The notes under the pieces are model-generated. The model did no database searches. It was not told the DNA's origin and saw only the letters and a list, made by a program, of their open reading frames with translations. A program made the position numbers and the translations under genes. Shown piece after piece: positions 9,989 through 20,702 of a stretch of 64,000 nucleotides of DNA. The stretch spans positions 2,695,001 to 2,759,000 of the forward strand of contig NW_018343964.1 in assembly GCF_002099425.1 (NCBI RefSeq). Direction: 5' to 3'. This DNA is from Phascolarctos cinereus. Its lineage: Eukaryota; Chordata; Mammalia; Diprotodontia; Phascolarctidae. The number at the start of each line of letters is the position of its first letter. The stretch's first letter is position 1.

Positions 9989-10589
9989 AAAAAAAACACA
10001 TTTATTTTGACATTCTTTTAATTTTTTTTTAAATTCCAAATTCTTTCCCTTCCTACTGCCCCTGCCACCCACTGAGAAGGCAAGTGATATAACATCAATT
10101 ATGCACATGTATATTCACATGTCATGCAAAACATTTTCATATTCATATTCATATTAGCCATATCACAAAAAAGCAAGAAAAATTAAGAAAAGTGTACATC
10201 AAATTGCACTCAGACTTCATCAGAAATGGATAGCATTTTTCATGAGTCCTTTGGAATTGTTTTGGATTATTGAACTGAACATAATAGCTAAGTCTTTCAC
10301 AATTGATCATCATTACAATCTTACTGTTACTGCGTATAATGTTCGCCTGGTTCTGCTCACTTCACGTTGCATCAGTTTATACAGGTCTTCCCAGGTTTTT
10401 CTGAAACTACCTCCTTCATCATTTCTTATAGCACATACTACTCCATTACAGTCATATGCTACAACTTGATCAGCCATTGCCTAATTGATAGACATCGCCT
10501 GAATTTCCAATTCTTTGCCACCACAAAAAGATCTGCTATAAATATTTTTATACATATAGGTCCTTTTCTTTTTTTTTCGTTGATCTGAG

Positions 10590-10835
10590 TTATAGACCTA
10601 GCAGTGGTATTGCTGGATCAAAGAGTATACATAGTTTTATAGACCTTTGGGCTAAGTTCCAAATTGTTTTCCAAAATAGTTGGACCATTTCACAATTCCA
10701 CCAACAGTGTATAAGTGCATCTATTTTTCCATAGCCCCTCAAGCATTTGTCATTTTCCTTTTCTGTTATGTTAGCCAATCTGATACATATGAGGTGGTAG
10801 CTCAGAGTTGTTTTAATTTTCATTTCTCTAATCAA
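10590..10835 (-). pseudogene. L1 ORF2 C-terminal domain remnant
   Basis: Open frame containing 'IREMKIKTTLSYHL', 'NDKCLRGYGKIDALIHCWW', 'CEMVQLFWKTIW' and 'FDPAIPLLG'. These correspond to the conserved L1 ORF2 C-terminal cysteine-rich stretch ('IREMQIKTTMRYHLTP', 'LLHCWWECKLVQPLW', 'YDPAIPLLG'). Part of the L1 at 9990-13820. Confidence 0.9.
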
Positions 10836-10842
10836 ACGTGGT

Positions 10843-11085
10843 TTAGAGAATTTTTTTCATATGGCTATAGGTAGCTTTGATTTCTTCATCTACAAACTGC
10901 TTTTGACCATTTATGAATTGGGAATGTCTCTTATTTTTATAAATTTGATTTGCTTCCCTATATATTTGAGAAATGAGGCCTTTATCAGAGAAAATTGCTA
11001 TAATTTTTTTTGGTATTGCTTCATTTTTTATGGTACCTTTTAGCAAAATGTACTTTCCCTGCTTATCTTTTTTAACTAGATCCAT
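10843..11085 (-). pseudogene. L1 ORF2 endonuclease/C-terminus deletion junction
   Basis: 80-codon frame. The first ~24 residues ('DLVKKDKQGKYILLKGTI') match the L1 endonuclease domain ('DLIKRDKEGNYILLKGT' type in the copy at 63684). From about residue 26 on it reads 'SDKGLISQIYREANQIYKNK' and ends 'HSQFINGQ...EIKATYSHMKK', which is L1 ORF2 far downstream of the RT. The join is in frame, so an internal deletion of the RT domain lies near 11010. Confidence 0.8.
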
Positions 11086-11520
11086 TTTTGCTTATGCTTT
11101 GTCAGCAATCATGATTACTACCACTACCTTTTTTTCTACTTCATCTGAAGCATAACAGATTATACTCTAGCCACTTATTTTAATTCTCTATGTGAGTCTC
11201 TTTCAAGTATGTCTCTTTTAAACAGCAAATTGTTGAATTTTAGTTTCTAATCCATTCTGATATCAATTTGTTTTAGAGGTGAGCTCATCCCATTCACTTT
11301 CACAGTTATGATTACTGTGTATATTTCCCTTTATCCTATTTTCTCCTGTTTATCCTTTTCTCTTTCTATACTGCCACTTCTCAAAAGTTTGTTTTGCTTC
11401 TGGCCACTGTCTCCATTAACATGTGTTTCCTTTTATCATTTCCTCAACACACACCTTTCTCTCATCCTCTTCCCCTTCTATTCCCTATTGAGTAAGACAG
11501 ATTCAATACCCAACTGATTG

Positions 11521-11586
11521 TGTGTATGTATATACATACACACACACACACACACACACACGTGTGTGTGCGTGCGCGTGTGTGTA
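11521..11586. repeat. (CA)n-(GTGTGCG)n self-complementary tract
   Basis: 'gtatgtatatacatac' followed by about 24 bases of CA repeat and then 'acgtgtgtgtgcgtgcgcgtg'. The CA and TG halves are complementary and the tract alternates purine and pyrimidine throughout. It lies within the L1, between ORF1 and ORF2. Confidence 0.9.
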
Positions 11587-11959
11587 TTCTTACCTTTTTG
11601 AACAAATTATGATGAGTGAAGTGCAAGCATTGCCTTCCACTCCCCTCATTTTCCCTTCCACTGTAAAAGTTTGTCCTTGCATGCCTGTTTTATGTAAGAT
11701 AATATCCCCTATTCTTTCTCTCCTTCCTGCCTTCTCTCAGAGCATCCCTCTTTCTCACTCCTTCACTTTTTTTTAGATCATCCCAATACAACTGACTCAA
11801 ACCCATGCCCTTTGTCAATGTAGACTGTTTTCAACTGCCCCAGTAATGATAAAGTACTTAGGAGTTAGATGTGTCATATTCCCATAGAGGAATGTAAACA
11901 GTTTATCTTTATTAAGTCCTTTATGATTTTTTTCTTTCATATTTACTTTTTTATGCTTC

Positions 11960-13000
11960 TTTTGAGTCTTGTGTTTGAATGTCAAATTTTCTATTCAGCT
12001 CTGGTCTTTTTATCAGGAATGCTTGAAATTCCTCTATTTAATCAAATATCCATTTTTCCCCTGAAGGATTATACTCCATCTTGCTAGGTAGGTTATCTTG
12101 GTTGCAATCCTAGCTAGCTCCTTTGCCTTCCAGAATATATTCCAAACCCTCTACTTCTTTAATGTGGAAACTGCTAAATTCTGTGTGGTCCTGACTATGG
12201 CTCCATGATATTTGAATTACTTCTTTCTGGCTGCTTGCAATATTTTCTCTTTGACCTGAGAGCTCTGGAATTTAACTATAATATTCCTGGAGTCTTCATT
12301 TTGAGATGTTTTTTAGGAGGTGATTAGTGGACTCTTTCAATTTCTATTTTACCCTAGGGGTCTAAGATATTGAGACAGGTTTCCTAGATAATTTCTTGAA
12401 ATATGATGTTTAGCTCCCTCCTCCCTCCTTTTTTTTTTCTTATCATTGCTATCAGGTGGTCCAAAAATTCTCCTTGATCTGTTTTCCATATCAGTTGTTT
12501 TTTCTGTTAAGTTATTTCATGCTTCTATTTTTTTCTTTGTTTGGCTTAAAATATTTCTTGATTTCTCATGAAGTCATTACCTTCCTATTGTCCAATTCTA
12601 ATTTTTAAAGAATTATTTTCTATGGTAAGCTTTTATACTTCTTTTTCTATTTAGCCTGTTCTGCTTTTTAAGAGCTCTTTTCTTCAGTGAATTTGTATGC
12701 TTCTTTTGCCATTAGGCCAATTCTGTTTTTTAAGGTGTTATTCTCGTCAGTGTATTTTTGTGCCTCTTTTACCAAGCCATTAATTCTCTTTTTATAATTT
12801 TCTTGCATTTTCTTACATTCTTTTCCCAAATTTTCCTCTACCACCCTTATTTCTTTCTTTAATGCTTCCAGGAATTCTTAATGGGCTTGTGTTCAATTAA
12901 TATTTTTCTATGAGGCTTTGTTTGTAGCTATTTTCATACTGCTGTCTTCTGAGTTTGTGTCTTGGTCTTCCCTACCATCATAATAATTTTTATAGTCAAG
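11960..13000 (-). pseudogene. L1 ORF1 remnant
   Basis: Read in pieces on the minus strand: a heptad-like coiled-coil stretch ('ENNTLKNRIGLMAKEAYKF', 'KSSLKSRTG') at about 12600-12760, then 'EKTTDMENRSR', then toward the C-terminus 'KEKILQAARKK' and 'PSGEKWIFD'. This is the order of L1 ORF1p: coiled coil, RNA-binding core, C-terminal domain with 'LKAAREK'-like and 'YPAKLSF'-like motifs. Several stops and shifts break the frame. L1 ORF1p is an RNA-binding trimer that packages L1 RNA. Confidence 0.75.
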
Positions 13001-13894
13001 TTTTTCTGTTGTTATTGTCTGCTTCTTTTTCCAGTCTATTTCTTGACCTTAAACTTTATATTAAAGTTGTGCTTTGGTTAACTGGGGCTGGGTAGGCACT
13101 GTCCCAAGCTTCAGGATTTTTTGTTTTGCTGTTTTCAGAGCTAGTTCTGCGGGTCTGAAAGTTTTTTTAGTGCTTCCAAGGTAGCATGATCTGGGAAGAG
13201 GTGGAGTCAATGCTCTCCTGGTCTGTTCTCTAGTTTTTTTCTCTTCCCTGTAGCTTCCCTGTAACTGCAAACATTAGCACTCCTCTTGACCCTGGTACTG
13301 ACCAGGTCCCTTTTTTCTCCAGTTGTAAATGCTAGTGCCCCTTCTGCCATGGCACTGCGACCAGTGCTCCTGCTCCCTCATAACTGACCATAAGTCTTCT
13401 TTGCTCTGTGACTGCAATCCAGAACTGTTTACACGCAATAAAGTTGCCAATAAACTCCAGCTTCACCCAATGCCAGCAACAGGTCTCCTGCAACTTTTTT
13501 CTGACCAGTTGTACAATTTCCTTACTGTCTCTGGGCTGAGAACTTCTGAAGCTGCTGTTGCTATTGCTATAGCAGCTGCCTCCAAAACCCATCGCTGGTG
13601 CTGCCACAGTGTGAACACTTGGCTGGCTCCCACCGTAGTGTTACAGACCTTTCCTGCCAATCTGTTAAGTTGTCCCAGGCTGGAAAAATGTCTCACCCTC
13701 ATCTTTTGTTGGCTCTGGTGTTCTAAAAATTTGAGCCATTATTTTAAAGTTGTTTGGAGGGAAATGTTGGGAGAGTTTAGTTGGCTTGCTGCCTCTACTC
13801 CAACATCTTGGCTCCACCCCTATCTGAAACTTTGCTGATAGAACTTTGCTTTCCCTACTTGGAACAACCTTCTTTTTTAAAAGATCAGATTAAA

Positions 13895-14400
13895 AGATTA
13901 AAAGAATCTAGGATTTGGAAGGATCTCAGAGGTAATTTTATCATGTACCTGAATATAAAGCTTACCCTTCTGCTGTAAAACATCCTGAACAAATGGTTAA
14001 TCATTCTCTGTTTGAAGATTGCCCAAAATGGGAAAATGCTGTCTCCTGAGTCACCCCACTTATTTCTCTTCATTCTTTCCTCTGGAGCCAAGAAGAATGA
14101 GTCTCTCTCATTTGATAGCCCTTCAAATACTTGAAGACAATTCAAAATCTTTTCTTTCCCAGGCTAAACATACCCAATTCCTTCAACTAATTATCATATG
14201 ATATATTGTCATGTATTTTTCCCACCCTGGCTGTCCTCTTGTAGACAGACTCTAATTTGTCTATGTCTTTCCTAAAGTCTAGAATCCAGAAATGAAGATA
14301 GTACTCCAGACTGAGCCTAACATGGAAGAGTACAGCAAGATTGTTGCCTTCCTAATCCTAGGCACTATGTCTCCCAATACAGCCAAAAGCACTAACTTTT
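13895..14400 (-). repeat. L3/CR1-type LINE fragment
   Basis: 'agaatctaggatttggaagg', 'gatctcagaggtaattt', 'gaacaaatggttaatcattc', 'tttgatagcccttcaaatac', 'ttgaagacaattcaaaat', 'ccaggctaaacatacccaat', 'ccagactgagcctaacatgg' match the reversed 3' region of CR1/L3 LINEs (compare 'ttgaagacagctatcatg', 'aggctaaacatccccagttc'). Old and decayed. Confidence 0.75.
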
Positions 14401-14417
14401 TTTTTTGGGGGGGGGGT
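14397..14417. repeat. (T)n(G)n homopolymer junction
   Basis: Ten T followed by ten G with no gap, at the edge of the L3/CR1 fragment. Confidence 0.9.
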
Positions 14418-14733
14418 GGAAGCAACTGTGGCACACTGTTCATTTTAAATACAGTCCACTAAAAGTCCCTGAACTTTTCCAAAGAATTGTTGTCTAGCCA
14501 CCACCCATATCCCTTCTTTCTTCAATACGTTTTTTATAACCCAGGTGAAATTTTACATTTATCTTTAATTAATTTTATCTTTTTTTATTTGATCCACCAT
14601 TCCAGCATATAATGGTAATTCTGCATTGTGCATCTTTCAAACAGTGGATTAACCACCTACCTATACTTTAAGTCCTCTATGGATCTGATGTCTTCTTCAT
14701 CTTTATCTAATTCATTAGTAAAAATGGAAAAAC

Positions 14734-14968
14734 TAGGGCAGCTTGGTGGCACAGTGGATAGATGGAGCACCAGCCCTGGAGCTGGTTCAAATCCAACCTC
14801 AGACACTTACTGGCTGTGTGACCCTAGGCAAGCCACTTACCTCTGTTTGCCTCAGTCCCTCATCTGTAAAATAAGCAGGAAAAGGAAATGGCAAACCACT
14901 CCAGTATCTTTACCAAGAAAACCCCTAATAGGGTCACAAAGAGTTGGATACAACTGAAAAACAACTCA
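14734..14968 (+). repeat. MAR1 CORE-SINE
   Basis: 'gggcagcttggtggcacagt', 'ggttcaaatccaacctcaga', 'gtgtgaccctaggcaagcc', 'ggaaatggcaaaccactcca', 'gggtcacaaagagttggata' and 'caactgaaaaacaactc' give the complete MAR1 order including the BovB-like 3' end. Confidence 0.9.
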
Positions 14969-15104
14969 ATATTATCTATCAGATACCTAGAAAGAATCAG
15001 GCAGCTAAAATTATGTAGTAGAAATGTGTTACCCTTTATAAACTAACATGAAAAATCCAACTTCTATCAATGAAAACCTTAAAATATCCTTAAGAACTCA
15101 ACAA

Positions 15105-15650
15105 ATATGTGGTATATGAATGTAATGGAATACTATTGTGCTATAAGAAATAATGAGCAGGTTAATTTCAGAAAAACCTGGAAAAACTTAAATGAACTGA
15201 TGCTGAATGAAGTGAGCAGAACCAGGAGACCACTGTACACAGTTACAGCAACATTGTGTGATGATCAATTGTGATTGACTTAGCTCTTCTCAGCAATACA
15301 ATAATTCAAGACAATTCCAAAAGACTCATGATGGAAAATGCTGTCTACATTCAGAGAAAGAATTGATGTTTGAATGCAGGTTGAAACATACTGTTTTCAC
15401 TTTCTTTGGTTTCTTTTTTCATGTTTTTTCCTTTCATTCTGTTTCTTCTTTCACAACATGACTAATGTTGAAATATATTTTACATGATTACACATGTATA
15501 ACTTCTATCAGATTGCTTGCCGTCTTGGGGAGTGGGGAGGAGAGGGGAGGGAAAGAGAAAAATTTACAACTAAAAATCTTATAAAAATTGAATGTTAAAA
15601 ATTATCTTTACATGTAATTAGAAAAAATGAAATACTATTTTAGAAAAGAA
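15105..15650 (+). mobile_element. L1 3' UTR, 5'-truncated copy
   Basis: 'atggaatactattgtgctat', 'gaactgatgctgaatgaagt', 'gagcagaaccaggagacc', then 'gatgatcaattgtgattga' and a G-rich purine tract at 15527-15551 near the end. This is a marsupial L1 3' UTR in plus orientation with no ORF2 left. It is homologous to the reversed 3' UTR at 9990-10590. Confidence 0.85.
15527..15551 (+). other. G-quadruplex-type motif in the L1 3' UTR
   Basis: Four G runs (4, 4, 4 and 3) separated by AGT, AGGAGA and A. A G-rich polypurine tract near the 3' end is a known feature of mammalian L1 3' UTRs. Confidence 0.7.
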
Positions 15651-15729
15651 ATCAACAAATAAAAAGTATTCAAACTAGAGTATTATTAGTCAGAACTCTT
15701 GTCCCGAACTACATAGATATAATATTAAT

Positions 15730-16002
15730 CCATAAAAATTTAAGATGTTATTCAATTATTTTAGTGATTTCCAACTCTTCATGACCCCATTTGGGGTTTT
15801 CTTGGCAAAGATATTGGAGTGGTTTGCCTTTTCCTTCTCCAGCTCATTTTACAGATGAGGAAACTAAGGCAGACAAGGTTAAGTGACTTGCCCAGGGTCA
15901 CATAGCTAGTAAGTGTCTAAGGCCGGATTTGAACTCAAGTTGTCTGGATTCCAGGGCCAGTGCTTGATTCACTGCACCACCTAGTTATCCTCAGCTGCCT
16001 AA
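15730..16002 (-). repeat. MAR1 CORE-SINE with target duplication
   Basis: Reversed MAR1: 'gaccccatttggggttttct', 'ggcaaagatattggagtggt', 'cattttacagatgaggaaac', 'gtgacttgcccagggtcaca', 'gattcactgcaccacctag'. Perfect 13-bp flanking duplications 'atataatattaat' at 15717-15729 and 16003-16015. Confidence 0.9.
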
Positions 16003-16015
16003 ATATAATATTAAT

Positions 16016-16937
16016 ACTAATACGAAAGAAAGAATGGCTAGTATGAGGGAGAGACATGGAGCAAAGGTAAAGGATGGAAAGGTTGAGATTAGGGAGCTCG
16101 GACATGGGCCTTTGTTGACAGTTTTACAATGGCCCTGAGGCCTCTTGGCAGCTCTTCTGAAGACAGGCTTATCTTTCTGCCTGGGCAAAGTCGGGCCTTT
16201 TTAGTGGGCTTTGTTCTATATGCTCTATAGATCACGCTACCTCATCTGATGAAGATACATGTTACCTCAATGTCTTACATTATTTCCTCATTGTTCATAG
16301 AGACTAATTGTCCAGCATGGAAGATGATTCCCAGGTCAGAGATAAAGATAGTGCTTTTTCAATTCTACATGTGTTATTCATTCATGACACTATGACCATT
16401 ATTCTATACCCGTCTCCACACCATGCTTTCTTCTCTGGCAAGAATATCTTTCTCAGCTTTTGCTAAGTGCATATTTGAATTAATGTTTCTTATTTTACTT
16501 CCATTCTGTCCAGACATAACACTATGTTATTTCACAAAGGAATCAGGGAAGGTTCTGAGAGCAAGAGTAGCTACTGTGTGTCTGCATAAAATCTACATCG
16601 ACTTCTAGGAAAACCTGGAAACAAAATTCTCCATCTCAAATCTCATTACTGCTATTATCATGGCCTGTACCACATGTGTGTCTTGCTTGGCCATGTGTTG
16701 CTTATTATCAGACAGTGTCTATGTCCTGCAGACTGTCCAAATGGATTCAGTAGTCTCCCATATCCTTTCTGTTTGCAGGGTTGTCCTGCTAAGGCTTAAG
16801 TAGACAACCAGTATCTTATATAACCATTAGCATTACTAGTATGAAAGATGCTGCTGTTCCCTGCCTAATGTATTGATTCTGAACTGACCATATTTACTTC
16901 AGTAAAAACTGAGATTAAATCAGAAACAGTACCAGAT
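16016..16937. other. Unassigned sequence
   Basis: About 0.9 kb with no recognised repeat or motif. Short open frames only. Confidence 0.4.
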
Positions 16938-17019
16938 CAAGATTATCATCATCACACCTTCACCATCATCACCATTGTTATCATCATTATCATCATCATT
17001 GTCATCATTATCATCATGT
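16938..17019. repeat. (ATC)n microsatellite, interrupted
   Basis: Imperfect ATC/ATT units with interruptions. Confidence 0.9.
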
Positions 17020-17059
17020 ATCTAAGGGTGAGTTTTTGATATCCTCCATCCCAATTAAT

Positions 17060-17790
17060 ATAACACAGAAGACCTACATTTTAACTGAAAAAATTAGTTT
17101 ATACATATAAACTATGTAAGAATAACATGTTTTTAATCCAATTAGGAAGAGTGAAGTGCTTGGATTATCAATGAAAACAATTGATGCCACACAAGAAATA
17201 TCTTAGAGTTAGCTGAAAGAATCAGATACACTCTTTGGCCTATATATAACACAAGAAGCCAGTTCAGAATTGCACATTCTAGCAGCAGAACAGTCCACTG
17301 GGGAAGCTGCTCTAACCAAGCTCATGAAATGGAATCTCTTGGGACGGGACAAGAAAAAGAGAAATGTAGGCAACCACAAGAGTTTGGGAATTCCATTAGA
17401 GCCATCAGAAACAACTCAGCCAAATTCCCACTGGCAACCAGGGGTCAGTGGTAGCATTCACCAGAGTCAGCAAGTCACTCCATAGCAGCATTGGATGATA
17501 ACAGCATCTTCACTGGGAACTGAGACATATTTGGAGGACAAATTGGACACACCAAGGAAAAGCAGCTTCAAGACTGTAGAAGGGCATTAAACTTCAGAAC
17601 CCAGCAGACAGATACATGTACATAAGAAGCCTCTCTAGGTACTCCAGACAGGGAGAAAGCTTGTTTCAGTCCCTAGGAATAGTGAATTTACTTTTTGCCT
17701 ACATATGCACACTAATTTGAGTCTGGAGAGTGTGCTTCCGGCTTAGGAGGATGTTTCTGTAACAAATGTCCTTTCTATACCTAATGAATT
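17060..17790. mobile_element. Possible solo LTR, unnamed family
   Basis: A TATA-like 'ctatatataacacaagaag' (17242-17260) is followed about 0.4 kb later by 'ggaatagtgaatttactttt' and 'cctacatatgcacact'. The segment at 37750-38420 has the same two landmarks in the same order. This suggests two old copies of one LTR family. Ends are not defined and no internal region is present. Fossil; family not identified. Confidence 0.3.
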
Positions 17791-18379
17791 CTAGCTGATA
17801 ATCAGTGGATGGGGGCTTGTGAGTAATAGTATTAGAAAACTGCTGCTCTTTCTGATCAGTTCTAGAACCCTGAGGGGAGTAAGCAGCAACCCTTTGAAGC
17901 CCTGGCACACAAATGTGAATGGGAGTTGCTGATGTCATTCCAAAGAGGGCATTACAACTATTATCAATTAGTGAAAGCAAATGAAAAAAAAATTTTTTTG
18001 GCTCCAAAAAAAGTGAAATAAAACTTGGTTCTAAAGTTGGTCAAAGAACCTAGAGTGACCATAGGAAACATATAAATAATCTAGAAAAAAATTATAGAAT
18101 CTCCCTAGAATTATATAGACTCTGTTCCTTTAAATAAATGACTTTTGCATTTCCCAGTGCCTTTTGAAGTACACTTCATCAAACAAACTTCTTGATTGTA
18201 CTTTACCACCAAAAAAATTCCCTGAGGAATAATTTTCATAGTTAGATGATGAAGAAAAAAAAAGCCTTGAAAACATTCTCTTACCCTTGGACATATGTTG
18301 ATTTTTCTCATCTAGGTACTTTATGTTAGCCCATGTTTATGTAACAGGAGTACTAGCCAACTGGGGACCAAAACCTTTG
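17791..18379. other. Unassigned sequence
   Basis: No recognised feature in 590 bases; T-rich and A-rich runs near 17980-18020. Confidence 0.4.
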
Positions 18380-18624
18380 ACTGTTTGTTTGAGACTGGAA
18401 GAGCAGCAGTCACTTGTGGGCCAAATATCATTGCTCATCTGCACAAAAACTTTGTTTGAATTGTACTGTTTCCAACCTGAGACAGGTTGTCTCTCCTTAT
18501 GTAGCTTGATGGAACACCTAATCAGCTTTAGCCCCCTGTATTGCAGAACTTCCAAACACAAGCAATCCACTACCCTTACTCTCCTAAGTAGAAAGGATTA
18601 CAGATATACACCACCACACCTGGC
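18380..18624 (-). pseudogene. 7SL (SRP) RNA pseudogene, internally deleted
   Basis: Read on the minus strand this follows 7SL RNA from its 5' end at 18624 ('gccaggtgtggtggtgta') through the Alu domain and then the S domain. On the plus strand the landmarks are 'gattacagatatacaccacc' (5' end), 'ttgtctctccttatgtagc' and 'actgtttccaacctgagaca' (7SL: 'ccgtttccgacctgggcc'), and 'cattgctcatctgcac'. About 45-50 bases are missing at 18512/18513, roughly 7SL nt 110-155, which includes the helix 6 tip that binds SRP19. Many substitutions. It is a processed pseudogene, not a working RNA gene. Confidence 0.75.
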
Positions 18625-18717
18625 CAGCCCAATCCTTATGCATGTACTGTGAATAAATCTGTATTACTAAATGCATTCCCGTTACAGACTTCCAGGAGAG
18701 CATAAGCTCTGATTTGT

Positions 18718-18914
18718 TGTTAAGTCCTGTACAACTCTGTGTGATTCCATGGACCACAGCACACCAATACTGTCCATGGGGTTTCTTGGCAAAGATATTG
18801 GAATGGTTTGCTATTTATTTCTCCAATGATTTAAGGCAAACAGAGGCTAAGTGAACCTGCCCAGGTTCACATAGCTAGTAAGTGTCTGAGGCTGGATTTG
18901 AATTCAGGTCTTCG
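18718..18914 (-). repeat. MAR1/BovB-tailed SINE, head truncated
   Basis: 'gattccatggaccacagcac', 'gtccatggggtttcttggca', 'atattggaatggtttgct', 'cagaggctaagtgaacctgc', 'cacatagctagtaagtgtct', ending at 'gaattcaggtctt'. The extra 'catggaccacagcacacc' segment resembles BovB more fully than other MAR1 copies here, so it is probably a longer-tailed subfamily. The tRNA head is replaced by the hAT fragment at 18914. Confidence 0.75.
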
Positions 18915-18989
18915 GATTCAGTCAAAGGGCTGCACTTGAGGACCCAGAGGGCCACATGTGGCCTTAAGGCCTCAGGTTCCCTACCCCTG
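18914..18989. mobile_element. hAT (Charlie-like) terminal fragment
   Basis: 'ttcagtcaaagggctgcact', 'tgaggacccagagggccaca', 'tgtggccttaaggcctcagg', ending 'ttccctacccctg'. This matches one end of a common marsupial non-autonomous hAT whose reverse begins 'caggggt(a/g)gggaacctg'. Confidence 0.6.
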
Positions 18990-19004
18990 GACAAGCTGAT
19001 ATAT

Positions 19005-19432
19005 GTCTGGAGAATCACAACAGTCTGAAGGCTATACTATTTGGGTTGAAGAAACTGCAAATATTTAGTCCAAAGAACAGAAGATTTGTACTGGTTGGCC
19101 CTAAAAGGGAAGTCTAGGACAGTGTGTGATAAATGCAAAGAGGTAGATTTCAACTAGAGTAAGGTAATAATTCCCAAGAATTAGAGACATTAAAAAGTGG
19201 AAGGTGTTACTTCAGGAGGTAATGGGTCATTGCCCCCTCCCCCCCAGTTCAAGTTAACAAGTATTTGTTGAGCATCTTACTACATGCCAGATTCTGTAAT
19301 TTGCTGATAATAAATGTTTATTAATTGACTGACTAAATGACCAATTGTCCGAATTGTTATGGAGGAAATCCCTGCTCAAGTATGATTTGAATTAATCTCT
19401 TAAGTCCCTTTCAGCTCTAAGAACCTTCCTTC
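19005..19432 (+). repeat. L3/CR1-type LINE fragment with L2 insert
   Basis: Plus-oriented L3/CR1: 'tttgggttgaagaaactgca', 'gaacagaagatttgtactgg', 'ggccctaaaagggaagtcta', 'cttcaggaggtaatgggtca' to about 19245, resuming at 19366 with 'ggaggaaatccctgctcaag' and 'agtccctttcagctctaaga'. Between them (19247-19360) lies an L2-like tip, 'aacaagtatttgttgagcat', 'taataaatgtttattaattg'. Confidence 0.65.
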
Positions 19433-19439
19433 CCTTGAA

Positions 19440-20702
19440 TGTGGAAGTGTAAGGAGGAGTCCACTATAATGGTACAATATGATTCCAGTGTGTATATCTA
19501 AGAAGAGAAGGAAAGAACTAACACAAAACATAGAGACATGTTCACCATTTCCAAGGTCCATACACTGCTCAGAAGAAGTGTGTTAGGCCCTGAGTGGTGG
19601 GGAGGGGGTGACCCTCATAGGTTGACTTTCAAGTTATTCCCTGGGAGGAGTTTTACTATATTACATTAAAGTAGGTATATAAAAAAAGTAACTTTAGCAG
19701 ACTTGCTAACTTATTGGCCAAAGGATAGAATTTGGTGGGGGAGGGGTGAGAGTGGGGAGGAGGGCAGACTCTTTCCTACTTAATTTCTGGAGTAGCACAA
19801 TGATCACACTCAACTGCAAGGGAGAAAATTGGACTAAATGTCTTCCAGGGACATCACCTGTTCTTCCACATCTGTGTGCTATAATCCACCGAAGGCCAGC
19901 TGTGCTTCCTTTCCCATTATGAGTGCACTATTAGCCCCATTCACTGTCTTTTATTACACAGCTGCAGCCGCTTCCTGGTCTACTACAGTCTTGACTCTTC
20001 TCTGAAATCTGGGTTGCGCTAAGCATTCCCTTCCCCACAGCCTGTTTCTCTGCTTCCATCAGCACCACCACAAGCAAGAAAGTGCTCCCAAACCACAGGC
20101 AGTGTGGACACGCCAACATGGGTTTAAGCACAGACTTTGCCTGAGGTGTGAGGACCATATGGATGCACTTGAGCAGCAGAGCAGCCGAAACAATTCCCAG
20201 ACGATGCCAGAAAATACTTTTGGAAAAACATTTTGGAAATTCCCAAATAGATGTCCCTGAAGGGAGAAAAGCCTGAGAGCGTGTCCATCTTCAAAGCTCA
20301 AGTCTGTCTGAATTGCGTGCTTCAGATCATAAACAGGAGTGTAATATTCCAGATCGACAGTCTCTAAGGGTCTTGCAAATTGCTGTAAACTGTATGTACA
20401 TAACCACAGATTTCTACAAATTTGAGAGTAATTTTCTAAATTAAAAGCTAAAACCAATCAATGTTTTTCTATGGAAATATTGCAATTTCCTTGGATCTAC
20501 ATGTGCTGTTTATAAAATAAGCATTCTACACCATTGTCCCCTGGCAGGAAGTCAGGGGGGCTTATGGTTGGATTCTCAGAAGATTTCTCTGGTTTTCCCA
20601 CATTTTTAGATGCAGATCATCCTTTGTATCATATTTCTGAATTGGATAGGGTTGATCAGTCCCAGAAAATTTATCTCCTTCACAGATAATTTGTATAAAG
20701 AG
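19440..20702. other. Repeat-poor block with a 132-codon open frame
   Basis: About 1.26 kb in which I recognise no repeat. Base composition is less AT-rich than the surroundings around 19800-20300. A minus-strand frame runs 20457-20059 (132 codons) and a second minus frame 20158-19931 (75 codons) overlaps it. Neither contains a domain I know, a signal peptide or a splice-like context I can defend. Candidates are a conserved non-coding element, an old gene relic, or chance. Confidence 0.35.
19737..19764 (+). other. G-quadruplex-type motif
   Basis: G runs of 5, 4, 4 and 3 separated by A, TGAGAGT and AGGA. Confidence 0.65.

Larger units (their letters stand above)
9990..13820 (-). mobile_element. 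L1 LINE with both ends but no reverse transcriptase
   Basis: Minus-strand L1. Left: a marsupial-type 3' UTR (9990-10590; reversed 'ctggttctgctcacttcacg' at 10347). Middle: the C-terminal end of ORF2 (10590-10960) and part of the ORF2 endonuclease (about 11010-11500). Right: ORF1 (about 11960-13000) and a 5' UTR whose end, reversed, reads 'gtggagccaagatgttggag' near 13818, the usual L1 5' start. The whole RT domain is absent: the endonuclease text joins ORF2 C-terminal text near 11010. A full element would be several kb longer. No clear target duplication. Confidence 0.85.

Noticed and set aside
13329-13838. 169-codon open frame on the plus strand, the longest in the window
   Set aside because: It is antisense to the 5' UTR of the L1 at 9990-13820 and has no domain. 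LINE 5' UTRs are GC-richer and often open by chance.
18540-18624. Alu-like sequence
   Set aside because: Alu is a primate SINE. The match goes on into the 7SL S domain, so it is a 7SL pseudogene.
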